This document shows positions 32,931-40,999 of a stretch of 52,444 bases of DNA, one piece after another (the stretch's first letter is position 1; each line of letters begins with the position of its first letter). The notes beneath the pieces were generated by a model that saw nothing but the letters and a program-made list of their open reading frames with translations, was not told the origin of the DNA and made no database searches. A program made the position numbers and the translations under genes. The stretch comes from JAWXBG01 sp044375415 (GTDB lineage: Bacteria > Bacteroidota > Bacteroidia > Flavobacteriales_D > Sanyastnellaceae), in contig JBILMS010000018.1 of NCBI GenBank assembly GCA_044375415.1, positions 1 through 52,444 on the forward strand. Direction: 5' to 3'.

Positions 32931-33884
32931 ATGGAAGGAAATAGGATAACAAAGTTATTTGGCATTCAATATCCATTGATCCAAGCCGGAATGATCTGGT
33001 GTTCGGGTTGGGAGTTGGCATCTGCCGTGAGCAACGCGGGTGGTTTGGGTATCATTGGGTCAGGATCGATGTACCCTGAGATCCTGAAAGAGCAAATTAG
33101 GAAGTGCAAAGCCGCCACAGATAGGCCTTTCGCGGTGAATATACCCCTGCTTTATCCCGATATAGACAAACACATGACTACGATTGTGGAGGAAGGGGTG
33201 GAAATTGTATTTACATCGGCCGGTAATCCTGCGAAGTACACCTCATGGTTCAAAGAAAATGGAATCAAAGTAGTACACGTAGTTTCGAGTTCGAAATTCG
33301 CGATAAAGGCGGAGCAGGCCGGCTGCGATGCGGTTGTGGCCGAGGGTTTCGAAGCCGGTGGTCATAATGGAAGAGAAGAAACCACCACCTTATGCTTAAT
33401 TCCAAAGGTGGCCGACAGCGTCAATATTCCGGTAATAGCTGCAGGTGGAATATATGACGGTCGTTCCATGTTGGCTGCAATGGTGCTTGGTGCCGAGGGA
33501 GTTCAAGTGGGAAGTAGATTTGTGGCGTCCTTCGAATCGTCGGGGCACTCGGCCTTTAAAGAGCAAGTAATTGCAGCAATAGAAGGGGATACCATGTTGA
33601 CTTTAAAAGATCAGACGCCCGCGAGATTGCTAAAAAACCCCTTTTTCACCGAATTGGAAAACGCCTATAAAAGATGCGCGGATAAAGAAGAAGTTGCCGG
33701 AATCTTAGGTCGAGGCAGGGCTAAAAAAGGCATGTTTGAAGGTGATATCGTCGCCGGAGAATTGGAAATTGGTCAGTGCAGCGCCAATTTCAGCGAAATC
33801 AAACCCGCCGCGGAGATTGTTAAAGAGATCATCGATGGCTACAGAAAATGTCTCGGGTCTATGACAGGTCGATTTTCGTTTTAA
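32931..33884 (+). CDS. Nitronate monooxygenase-like flavoprotein
   Basis: The 317-aa product is a FMN-dependent TIM barrel: ITKLFGIQYPLIQAGMIW at the N-terminus, AVSNAGGLGIIGSG, VVAEGFEAGGHNGREE containing the conserved Gly-Gly-His, IPVIAAGGIYDGRSM and GAEGVQVGSRFVAS for phosphate binding. These fit the nitronate monooxygenase / 2-nitropropane dioxygenase family, which also contains FabK-type enoyl-ACP reductases. Sequence alone does not separate the two here. Cytosolic; single gene between a divergent barrel gene and a repeat-filled gap. Confidence 0.88.
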   Translation: MEGNRITKLFGIQYPLIQAGMIWCSGWELASAVSNAGGLGIIGSGSMYPEILKEQIRKCKAATDRPFAVNIPLLYPDIDKHMTTIVEEGVEIVFTSAGNPAKYTSWFKENGIKVVHVVSSSKFAIKAEQAGCDAVVAEGFEAGGHNGREETTTLCLIPKVADSVNIPVIAAGGIYDGRSMLAAMVLGAEGVQVGSRFVASFESSGHSAFKEQVIAAIEGDTMLTLKDQTPARLLKNPFFTELENAYKRCADKEEVAGILGRGRAKKGMFEGDIVAGELEIGQCSANFSEIKPAAEIVKEIIDGYRKCLGSMTGRFSF

Positions 33885-33893
33885 TCCGTTTTT

Positions 33894-33937
33894 AATTAGC
33901 CAATTAGCCAATGTGCCGATTAGCCAATTAGCCAATG
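33894..33937 (+). repeat. Octamer tandem array (AATTAGCC), 5.5 units
   Basis: Exactly phased units: AATTAGCC, AATTAGCC, AATGTGCC, GATTAGCC, AATTAGCC, AATG. It begins 9 bases after the stop of the flavoprotein gene. A diverged single copy recurs near 34166-34183. Confidence 0.85.
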
Positions 33938-33951
33938 TTCGCTTGCGTTTA

Positions 33952-33991
33952 TGGAGGAACTGATGTTTTCATGAGTTCGAATCGTTTGGCC
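33952..33991 (+). repeat. 40-bp direct repeat, copy 1
   Basis: Identical to 34198-34237. The unit contains an internal palindrome, GAACT-G-ATG-TTTT-CAT-G-AGTTC. Both copies are preceded by AATTAGCCAA-type octamers and followed by a CATTGGCAC/CATTAGCAC motif, and together they frame the inverted repeat at 34016-34137. Confidence 0.9.
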
Positions 33992-34015
33992 GGAGACCTA
34001 CCATTAGCACATTGG

Positions 34016-34137
34016 CACCCCTCGGCTGCGCTCGGGGACCGACACTATTCTTTAAAAATGGAGGGGCCGCGAAGCGGCCCTCTCTCCCCTATACTCTCTC
34101 CATCAATCGGACGGTCCCCGAGCGTAGCCGAGGGGTG
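34016..34137. repeat. 122-bp nested inverted repeat (REP/MITE-like)
   Basis: Arms of 26 bases at 34016-34041 and 34112-34137 pair with a single mismatch; their core is CCCCGAGCGTAGCCGAGGGG (34116-34135). An inner hairpin GGGCCGC-GAA-GCGGCCC lies at about 34063-34080. The arm core recurs elsewhere in the window (43619-43640, 43668-43687 and diverged copies). No coding frame is credible within it. With the flanking 40-bp direct repeats it looks like a small non-autonomous element, but no transposase is visible. Confidence 0.85.
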
Positions 34138-34197
34138 TGATTGACAAGTTATCCGGACAACCGTAATTGCCAATTAGCCAACGTTCGATCTCCTTTC

Positions 34198-34237
34198 TGG
34201 AGGAACTGATGTTTTCATGAGTTCGAATCGTTTGGCC
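34198..34237 (+). repeat. 40-bp direct repeat, copy 2
   Basis: Perfect second copy of 33952-33991, 246 bases downstream in the same orientation. The remaining gap to 34357 holds a short octamer array (34248-34266: CATTGGCA, CATTAGCA, CATTACC) and a -7-like box. Confidence 0.9.
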
Positions 34238-34327
34238 TGAAAGCGAGCATTGGCACATTAGCACATTACCTCAGCAACCTTTTCTCTATGTGAGTTGTTA
34301 TAATATCGAGCAATAAACTGCGTTAGT

Positions 34328-34335
34328 TATTTTTG
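34328..34335 (+). promoter_or_regulatory. Candidate -7 box (TATTTTTG)
   Basis: Exact TAnnTTTG match 22 bases before the TTG start of the type-B T9SS gene. No -33 TTTG at the proper distance. Confidence 0.35.
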
Positions 34336-34357
34336 CACGCGTTTTTGAGCCATAGCC

Positions 34358-36457
34358 TTGAAACTTTCATCATTCATATACACGTTGTTTTTCTCCATAT
34401 GGGGAATGGCTTCGATTGCCCAAGCTTTGGACCCGCCGGCCATTACGTGTATGTCTATTGATGTGGCCGGAAATGTGAATGTTCAATGGCAACAGCCTTC
34501 TGATCCGGGAGGAGAATTTGTATCCTACCATTTGTACTCATCTACCGCACTCTCGGGGCCCTACTTCGAAGTGGCTAACATTGGTGCTTTTGGTACTACC
34601 TCCTATACCCATCCAAACCCTATCTCCATCATTGATCCGGTCTGCTACTATATGGTAACAGAATCTTTTGACGGAAGTACTTGGAATTCAATTAATTCGG
34701 ATACACTTTGCACCATTAATCTCGATGCGATTCCGAGTAATGCACCCTTGGGATTTGCGGAACTTTTTTGGACATCACCTTTTCCCTTTAATAATGCGCC
34801 CGCCGGCATAAGTTATGAAATCTGGATGGAATATCCCGCCGGAATTTGGAATGTCATTGGTTCATTCCCTGAGGGTGAAAATGATTGGGCTTACGAAGTG
34901 AGTGTCTGCGATGAATGGTTAAATTTTCAAGTTCAAGTAGAAGTGGGTTCATGCACTTTCACGAGCAATATCGCGGGCGATCAGTTTGTAGATATGACAG
35001 CCCCCGAAACACCTGTTGTGGTCTCTGTTTCGGTAGATCCTCCGACGCAAGATGTAATAATTACTTGGTTGCCGAGTGCGGCTCCTGATACCCAAGGTTA
35101 TATAATTTATTCTATCCAAAATTGTGGAACCGGCAATATGTCAGCCACTCCTATAGATACCCTCTTTGGAGCTAACAACGTATCATTTACCGATATTTTA
35201 GCTAGTCCCGGGGTTCTTCCCGAAAGTTATTTGCTCGCAGCATTTGATACCTGCTATTCCGGCACACCTCCGAGTCCCAATACTAGTCCGGGCGGAACCG
35301 ATTGTAATACTACCATTTTTCTAGAACCTATTTTATTTACCTTATGCAGTACCGACTTGGTTTTGGAATGGTCTCCATACGGGGGTTGGTTGCCCGACGC
35401 CTACGAAATATATCATAGCAATGATGGTGTTTCTTTCGCTTTGATAGGGAGTGTGAATGGCACGGTATTGACCTTTACTCATCTGAACATTCAGCCCGGT
35501 GTAGCCAATTATTATTACATAAGGGCTGTTTTGAATTCAACCGGATATGCTGCTAATTCAAACACTCAAACCGTTACGACACCTTATCCGCTTCCACCCT
35601 CATACATATACACTGTAACGGCTACAGTTTCGGGAGACGAAGAAATTACCGTTGCGGCTGCAGTTGAAGCTACCCTCACAAATCACAACTATATTTTTGA
35701 AAGGATGGAAGAGGGAGACGACGATTGGGAGGAGGTAGAGATTGTCGTTTCTGATGGATCCGGAGGAATTGGTATAGTTGACATTGATGTGGATCCATCG
35801 GTTTTTTCTTATACATACCGCATTGTTGTCCAAAATTTATGCGGCGATTTTGTAGATACCAGTAATGTGGGTAAAACCATTTTGCTGGCAGGCTTAGCGA
35901 ATCCGAGTCGATTAGTAAATACCATTGTTTGGAGTGATTATGAGGGCTGGGAGAATGGCATTAGCAAATACAGAATTTATAGGAGTCTTGGTTCCGGAAA
36001 TGCCGAAACAATGATTGCCGAGGTCGGTGGTAACGTGAATTTTTATGAAGATGATGTTGCAAGTTTTTTATACACAGAGGGAGAATTTTGCTACAGAATA
36101 GAAGCTCTGGAAATACCGAATTCCTTCGGCTTGCAGGGTACATCCAGCAGTAACATTTTGTGCTTATCTCAGGAACCAAAAATTTGGGTTCCCAGTGCGT
36201 TTGTAGTAGATGGTTTCAATAGCACCTTTGGCCCAATCATTTCATTTGCCGATTTCACCAATTATAAGATGATCATCTTTAGTCGATGGGGAGATTTCAT
36301 TTACGAAACCAACGACATATTCGCACCGTGGGATGGCACCATGAACGGCAAATTGGTTCAGGAAGGTGCTTTTGTCTATTATATAGGAGTGAACGACGGT
36401 GAAGGTCGACTCTATGAGCGGCGCGGGACGGTTACCATGTTGGTGGGTGGCAACTAG
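34358..36457 (+). CDS. Secreted FN3-like protein with T9SS type B sorting domain
   Basis: The 699-aa product starts at TTG 34358; no ATG precedes the signal peptide (KLSSFIYTLFFSIWGMASIAQA). The body has several fibronectin III-like modules (VNVQWQQPSDPGGEFVSYHLY, VIITWLPSAAPDTQGYIIY, LVLEWSPYGGWLPDAYEIYH, NTIVWSDYEGWENGISKYRIY). The C-terminal region from residue 606 (IWVPSAFVVDGFNSTFGP, MIIFSRWGDFIYET, WDGTMNGKLVQEGAFVYYI) is the gliding-motility-associated type B sorting domain (CHU_C type). It should be exported by T9SS with a shuttle protein and attached to the cell surface. Adhesion or matrix function is likely but not shown. Confidence 0.88.
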   Translation: MKLSSFIYTLFFSIWGMASIAQALDPPAITCMSIDVAGNVNVQWQQPSDPGGEFVSYHLYSSTALSGPYFEVANIGAFGTTSYTHPNPISIIDPVCYYMVTESFDGSTWNSINSDTLCTINLDAIPSNAPLGFAELFWTSPFPFNNAPAGISYEIWMEYPAGIWNVIGSFPEGENDWAYEVSVCDEWLNFQVQVEVGSCTFTSNIAGDQFVDMTAPETPVVVSVSVDPPTQDVIITWLPSAAPDTQGYIIYSIQNCGTGNMSATPIDTLFGANNVSFTDILASPGVLPESYLLAAFDTCYSGTPPSPNTSPGGTDCNTTIFLEPILFTLCSTDLVLEWSPYGGWLPDAYEIYHSNDGVSFALIGSVNGTVLTFTHLNIQPGVANYYYIRAVLNSTGYAANSNTQTVTTPYPLPPSYIYTVTATVSGDEEITVAAAVEATLTNHNYIFERMEEGDDDWEEVEIVVSDGSGGIGIVDIDVDPSVFSYTYRIVVQNLCGDFVDTSNVGKTILLAGLANPSRLVNTIVWSDYEGWENGISKYRIYRSLGSGNAETMIAEVGGNVNFYEDDVASFLYTEGEFCYRIEALEIPNSFGLQGTSSSNILCLSQEPKIWVPSAFVVDGFNSTFGPIISFADFTNYKMIIFSRWGDFIYETNDIFAPWDGTMNGKLVQEGAFVYYIGVNDGEGRLYERRGTVTMLVGGN

Positions 36458-36515
36458 TTAGATCCTTTAACGTTCATTTCACACAATTAGAAAGTTTCAG
36501 ACCATTGCTTCGATG

Positions 36516-36523
36516 TACATTTG
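36516..36523 (+). promoter_or_regulatory. Candidate -7 box (TACATTTG) for guaB
   Basis: Exact TAnnTTTG match 25 bases before the guaB ATG. A TTTC at 36495-36498 could serve as an imperfect -33 with 17-base spacing. Confidence 0.45.
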
Positions 36524-36548
36524 CATGAATTTATTCCGGTAAATTCAC

Positions 36549-38024
36549 ATGTCCCAAAAACATTCAAAGATTGTGGGCGAAGGCCTCACTTACGACGATG
36601 TACTGCTGATTCCCGCTTCTTCTGCGGTGCTCCCCAGAGAGGTCAACATTCGTTCAAAATTCACAAAAGGTATTGAACTGAACACTCCGGTGGTCAGCGC
36701 AGCTATGGATACTGTTACCGAAAGTGATCTGGCTATTGCCATGGCACGTGAAGGCGGTATTGGCGTAATTCACAAAAACATGAGTATTACCTTACAGGCT
36801 GCTCAAGTGAGAAAGGTGAAACGCTCTGAAAGCGGGATGATTAAAGATCCGATTACGCTGCACAAAGACGCCAATGTGGGCGATGCTTTGAAAATCATGG
36901 CAGAGCACAAAATTGGCGGTATTCCGGTGGTTGATGAGCAAGGTATTCTGGCCGGAATTGTTACCAACCGAGATCTTCGCTTCGAGAAAATACCATCAAG
37001 GCCGATATCCGAGGTAATGACCACCAAAGGTTTGATTATTACCGATACCGGCGATGATTTGAAAGCAGCGGAATCAATTCTGCAACAACACAAAATCGAA
37101 AAATTACCTGTAGTAGATCCGACCGGAAAATTGATTGGTTTGATCACCTATAAGGATATTATGAAACTTAAAAAGTATCCTAATAGTTGTAAAGATCAAT
37201 ACGGTAGACTCCGCGTAGCTGCTGCAGTAGGCGTTACCGCCGATACGATGGAAAGAATTGAAGCATTGTTCCAAGCAGGTGTAGATGCAGTCGTTATTGA
37301 TACAGCTCATGGTCATTCGGAAGGAGTTATTCGCATGTTGCGTCAGGTTAAAGGTCATTATGGAGATACGCTTCAAGTGATAGTCGGCAACATAGCAACG
37401 GCATCAGCGGCGAAGGCCCTTGCTGAAGCGGGTGCGGATGCAGTAAAAGTAGGAATTGGTCCGGGATCCATCTGCACTACACGCATAATTGCGGGTGTAG
37501 GAGTTCCACAATTAACTGCTATCATGGATGTAGCCGAAGCCCTGCAAGGAACCGGTGTTCCGCTGATTGCAGATGGAGGTATTCGTTACACGGGCGACAT
37601 TGCAAAAGCCATCGCAGGAGGAGCAAACACAGTAATGGTGGGTTCGATGCTGGCAGGAGTTGAAGAAAGCCCCGGCGAAACAATTATATACGAAGGCAGA
37701 AGATTCAAATCTTATCGCGGCATGGGTTCCCTGGAAGCAATGCAGCATGGAAGTAAGGATCGCTATTTTCAGGATGCCGAAGATGATATCAAGAAGCTCG
37801 TTCCGGAAGGTATTTCCGGTAGAGTGCCTTACCGAGGAACTGTTCAGGAGGTTGTTTATCAGGTTATTGGCGGTTTGAGAGCCGGTATGGGATATTGCGG
37901 TGCTGCCGATATTCCGGCTTTACAGGAAGCTCAATTCATCCGTATAACTTCAGCAGGAATGAAAGAAAGTCATCCGCACGACATCTTTATAACCCGTGAG
38001 GCTCCCAATTATAGCCACCATTAA
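36549..38024 (+). CDS. guaB: Inosine-5'-monophosphate dehydrogenase
   Basis: The 491-aa product is a full-length IMPDH. It oxidises IMP to XMP with NAD+, the rate-limiting step of GMP synthesis. The N-terminus GEGLTYDDVLLIPASSAVLP and AMDTVTESDLAIAMAREGG are diagnostic. Two CBS domains occupy about 95-205 (IMAEHKIGGIPVVDEQG, ILQQHKIEKLPVVDPTG). The catalytic loop is GIGPGSICTTRIIAGVG with Cys309; the flap has RFKSYRGMGSLEAM. Cytosolic. GMP feeds the ppGpp pool made by the enzyme at 49606, but the genes are not linked in an operon. Confidence 0.98.
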   Translation: MSQKHSKIVGEGLTYDDVLLIPASSAVLPREVNIRSKFTKGIELNTPVVSAAMDTVTESDLAIAMAREGGIGVIHKNMSITLQAAQVRKVKRSESGMIKDPITLHKDANVGDALKIMAEHKIGGIPVVDEQGILAGIVTNRDLRFEKIPSRPISEVMTTKGLIITDTGDDLKAAESILQQHKIEKLPVVDPTGKLIGLITYKDIMKLKKYPNSCKDQYGRLRVAAAVGVTADTMERIEALFQAGVDAVVIDTAHGHSEGVIRMLRQVKGHYGDTLQVIVGNIATASAAKALAEAGADAVKVGIGPGSICTTRIIAGVGVPQLTAIMDVAEALQGTGVPLIADGGIRYTGDIAKAIAGGANTVMVGSMLAGVEESPGETIIYEGRRFKSYRGMGSLEAMQHGSKDRYFQDAEDDIKKLVPEGISGRVPYRGTVQEVVYQVIGGLRAGMGYCGAADIPALQEAQFIRITSAGMKESHPHDIFITREAPNYSHH

Positions 38025-38141
38025 GGGTTTTATTTAGTTGTTTCGGGAAATTCGACCTATTGGCTGTATGGTTGTCGCCATGGCAATACCAAAAGCTCAT
38101 CCGAAAGCAAGGTAAATGGGGTATATAGAGCTTGAGGGTAT

Positions 38142-38149
38142 TACATTTG
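38142..38149 (+). promoter_or_regulatory. Candidate -7 box (TACATTTG) for the parvulin operon
   Basis: Exact TAnnTTTG match 17 bases before ATG 38167. No -33 TTTG at 19 bases. Confidence 0.4.
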
Positions 38150-38166
38150 CCCCCGCTTAATTAATC

Positions 38167-40140
38167 ATGTCAATAACAATGAAGTCAAAGATTATTCTGA
38201 GTTTCTGTTTGAGTTTGTTTTTGCTGCCTTCCGTAAGTTGGTCGCAAAAGGAAAAGAAGGGTGGGAAATCTGCCACAACAGCTGTGCTGACGATTGATCA
38301 GGAAAACATTTCGCTTGAAGAATTCGAGAACATTTTTCGAAAGAACAATCGCGAAACAGCCATTACCCCTGCAGCTCTTGATGAGTACATGGAGTTGTTC
38401 ATTAACTTCAAATTAAAAGTGAAGGAAGCCCGCAGTCTGGGAATGGATACAGTGGCAAAATTCATCACAGAATTAGAAGGATACCGTACCACGTTAGCCC
38501 GACCTTATTTGACCGATGCAACGCTTCTAGATAAGTTGGTTAGTGAGGCATATAAGCACACCACCAACGAAGTAAGAGCGAGTCATATATTGGTTAAATG
38601 CGATGCTAATGCAGGTCCAACGGATACATTGAAGGCATACAATCGGGCATTAGAACTGCGCAATCGCATTATGAAGGGCGAGGACTTTGCAACAGTCGCA
38701 AAAGGAAAAGACGGCTCAGATGATCCCAGTGCCAAGGATAACGGTGGAGATCTTGGATTTTTCACTGCCTTCGATATGGTCTATCCATTTGAAAAGGCAG
38801 CGTTCGAAACAAGTGTTGGACAACTATCCATGCCTGTTAGAACAAAATACGGTTACCACATTATAAAGCCGGTTGCAGTTCGTCCGTCGCGCGGTGAAGT
38901 GCATGTTGCGCACATTATGATCCGCGAAAAAAAGGAACCAAATGGTGCTGAGAATGCTGAAAAAGCCATCCGCGAATTACATGAAAAATTGAAAGCCGGA
39001 GAGTCGTTCGAAGACTTGGCAGCTAAACACAGTGAAGATGCAAGTTCAAATAAAAAGGGCGGGGAGCTCCCTTGGTTTGGCGCCAACAAAATGGTAATGG
39101 AATTTGAAGAAGCGTCATTTGCACTTCAGCAAGATGGAGAGATCAGCGAACCCTTCAAAACTAATTACGGTTGGCACATTGCAAAACGTCTTGGTCACAA
39201 ACCTGTTCAAGATTTCAAAACATCGGAGAAGGAATTAAAAAACAAAGTTTCGAAGGACAGTCGCTCCGAATTGACAAGGGCTTCTTTCGTAGATAAATTA
39301 AAAAAAGATTACAAGTACAAATTCAATCAGAAAGCTCTTGCGCCTTTGATTGCCGTTGCGGATAGTAATGTGTATGAAGGACAGATTAAAAATGTACCGG
39401 GTGAAAGCAAGGTACTTTTTCAGTTTGCCGGCAAGAAATTTCCACTATCGGATTTTTCAAATTATTTGAGAACACGCACAGGTGTTCGTTCTAAGTTGGC
39501 TCCAAAGGAGTACGTTCGTGCTGAAGCTATACGTTATGCAGAGGGCAAATTACTCGATTACGAAGATCAGAAACTAGAATCGAAATACACTGCTTTCCGA
39601 TTGCTCATGAATGAATATCGCGAGGGTATATTGTTATTCGAACTAACGGACCAAAAGGTGTGGGGAAAAGCGGTAAAGGACAGCGTAGGTCTTGAGAATT
39701 TTTACAATCAGAACAAAGAACGATTTATGTGGGCTCGTAGAATGGATTGTACGGTGTACACTTGTGCAAATGCAGAGGTGGCCTCTAAAGTGCGCGGCAT
39801 GATCGCTGAGGGCAAGGATAAAGTTGCGATTGCAGCGGCGATTAACGAAAGTTCACAGTTGAATCTTCAAGTAGAAGAGGGAGTTTTTGCTGCAGAAGAC
39901 AAGGAAATCCTCACCAAAATTGATTGGAAAAAAGGACTGAGCAAAAATGTAGAAACCAATGGTCAGATCTTCATAGTAGATGTAAAAGATATTCTCGAGC
40001 CATCTCCAAAACGACTTACTGAAGCCAGAGGAATGATAGCTTCTGAATATCAAAATCACTTGGAGCAGGAGTGGATCAAAGAACTTCGCGCCAAACACAA
40101 CATCCAGATAAATAAGGACGTTCTGTATTCTATTAAATAA
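38167..40140 (+). CDS. Periplasmic peptidyl-prolyl isomerase with two parvulin domains
   Basis: The 657-aa product has a signal peptide (MKSKIILSFCLSLFLLPSVSWSQ; the true start may be ATG 38179 instead of 38167). A SurA-like helical N-part (about 40-130, LTIDQENISLEEFENIFRKN) precedes two parvulin-type rotamase domains. The first spans about 133-235 (EVRASHILVKC, NGGDLGFFTAFDMVYPFEKA, YGYHIIKPV). The second spans about 243-350 (EVHVAHIMIREK, GGELPWFGANKMV, YGWHIAKRL). A long C-terminal helical region (about 350-657) follows. It assists folding of outer membrane and secreted proteins. It is first of three co-directional genes (next start one base after its stop) with a SurA-like lipoprotein and SurA. 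Confidence 0.92.
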   Translation: MSITMKSKIILSFCLSLFLLPSVSWSQKEKKGGKSATTAVLTIDQENISLEEFENIFRKNNRETAITPAALDEYMELFINFKLKVKEARSLGMDTVAKFITELEGYRTTLARPYLTDATLLDKLVSEAYKHTTNEVRASHILVKCDANAGPTDTLKAYNRALELRNRIMKGEDFATVAKGKDGSDDPSAKDNGGDLGFFTAFDMVYPFEKAAFETSVGQLSMPVRTKYGYHIIKPVAVRPSRGEVHVAHIMIREKKEPNGAENAEKAIRELHEKLKAGESFEDLAAKHSEDASSNKKGGELPWFGANKMVMEFEEASFALQQDGEISEPFKTNYGWHIAKRLGHKPVQDFKTSEKELKNKVSKDSRSELTRASFVDKLKKDYKYKFNQKALAPLIAVADSNVYEGQIKNVPGESKVLFQFAGKKFPLSDFSNYLRTRTGVRSKLAPKEYVRAEAIRYAEGKLLDYEDQKLESKYTAFRLLMNEYREGILLFELTDQKVWGKAVKDSVGLENFYNQNKERFMWARRMDCTVYTCANAEVASKVRGMIAEGKDKVAIAAAINESSQLNLQVEEGVFAAEDKEILTKIDWKKGLSKNVETNGQIFIVDVKDILEPSPKRLTEARGMIASEYQNHLEQEWIKELRAKHNIQINKDVLYSIK

Positions 40141-40141
40141 A

Positions 40142-40999
40142 TTGAAACCGACCGGGTTTACATACCTAATACTCGCCTGTTTTTTTGTGTTGTCCTGTAA
40201 CAAATCGGACCGCAAGGACGCCATAGTGGCAAGTGTTGGTGAAAAGCAACTGACATGGAAACAGTTGGAAGATTTGATCCCGGACAACTCTAGTGCGGAG
40301 GACAGCGTATTATTGGCAGAACGCTACATAGAGGATTGGGCTAAAGAGCAAGTAGTTCTTGTTCAGGCGGAGGAAAATTTGAGTGAGGAGCAGAAGAACT
40401 TCGAGTACCTCATCGAAAATTACAGAAAGTCGCTGGTTACATACGCTTTTGAAGCGGAATTGGTAAAACAGAAACTCGATACATTGGTGAGCAACGAGGA
40501 GATTGAGACGTATTACGCAGAAAACAGAGAGAATTTTAAGTTGAAGGATTACATAGTCCAGGTGAAGTTTTGTGCAGTCAACAAAGCCTTTGCTCAAATG
40601 AAGAGTTTGAAAAAACTTTTTTATAGTAAAGAACCTGCGGATCTAATAAAATGGCAGCAACTCTGTGTGGAAATCGGTGCCGCTTTTTATTTTGAGGAAG
40701 ACAAGTGGCTGCGATGGGATGAGTTGACCAAACAAGTTCCATTGAATGTATATGATGTCGAAGCTTTTTTGAAGACTAAAGGGGACGTAGAATTTGAGAA
40801 AGACGACAACTTGTATTTGTTGTTGATCACGGACTACCAGTTAAGTGGAACTGTTTCACCCTTGAGTTTCGAAAAGGAAAAAATAAAAAGTCTCATCATC
40901 AATAAAAGGAAGATGGATTTGTTGAGCAAGATGCGAGTAGATCTATATAATTCTGCCCTTGAGAAGAACGAAATAAAATATTACTATAAAAAGCAATGA
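40142..40999 (+). CDS. SurA-like lipoprotein without parvulin domain
   Basis: The 285-aa product starts at TTG 40142, one base after the previous stop. Its lipobox is VLSC (Cys19), followed by NKSDRKDAIVASVGEKQLTWKQL, the SurA-type N-terminal strand-helix. The rest is mostly helical (YIEDWAKEQVVLVQAEENLS, NEEIETYYAENRENFKLK), like the SurA/PpiC chaperone core, but the histidine and glycine motifs of a rotamase domain are absent. It is likely a periplasm-facing membrane-anchored chaperone working with its two neighbours. It overlaps the next gene by 4 bases (ATGA). Confidence 0.85.
   Translation: MKPTGFTYLILACFFVLSCNKSDRKDAIVASVGEKQLTWKQLEDLIPDNSSAEDSVLLAERYIEDWAKEQVVLVQAEENLSEEQKNFEYLIENYRKSLVTYAFEAELVKQKLDTLVSNEEIETYYAENRENFKLKDYIVQVKFCAVNKAFAQMKSLKKLFYSKEPADLIKWQQLCVEIGAAFYFEEDKWLRWDELTKQVPLNVYDVEAFLKTKGDVEFEKDDNLYLLLITDYQLSGTVSPLSFEKEKIKSLIINKRKMDLLSKMRVDLYNSALEKNEIKYYYKKQ

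Noticed and set aside
33935..34144. Plus-strand 69-codon frame
   Set aside because: Lies entirely within the 40-bp repeat and the 122-bp inverted repeat; composition reflects the palindrome, not a protein.
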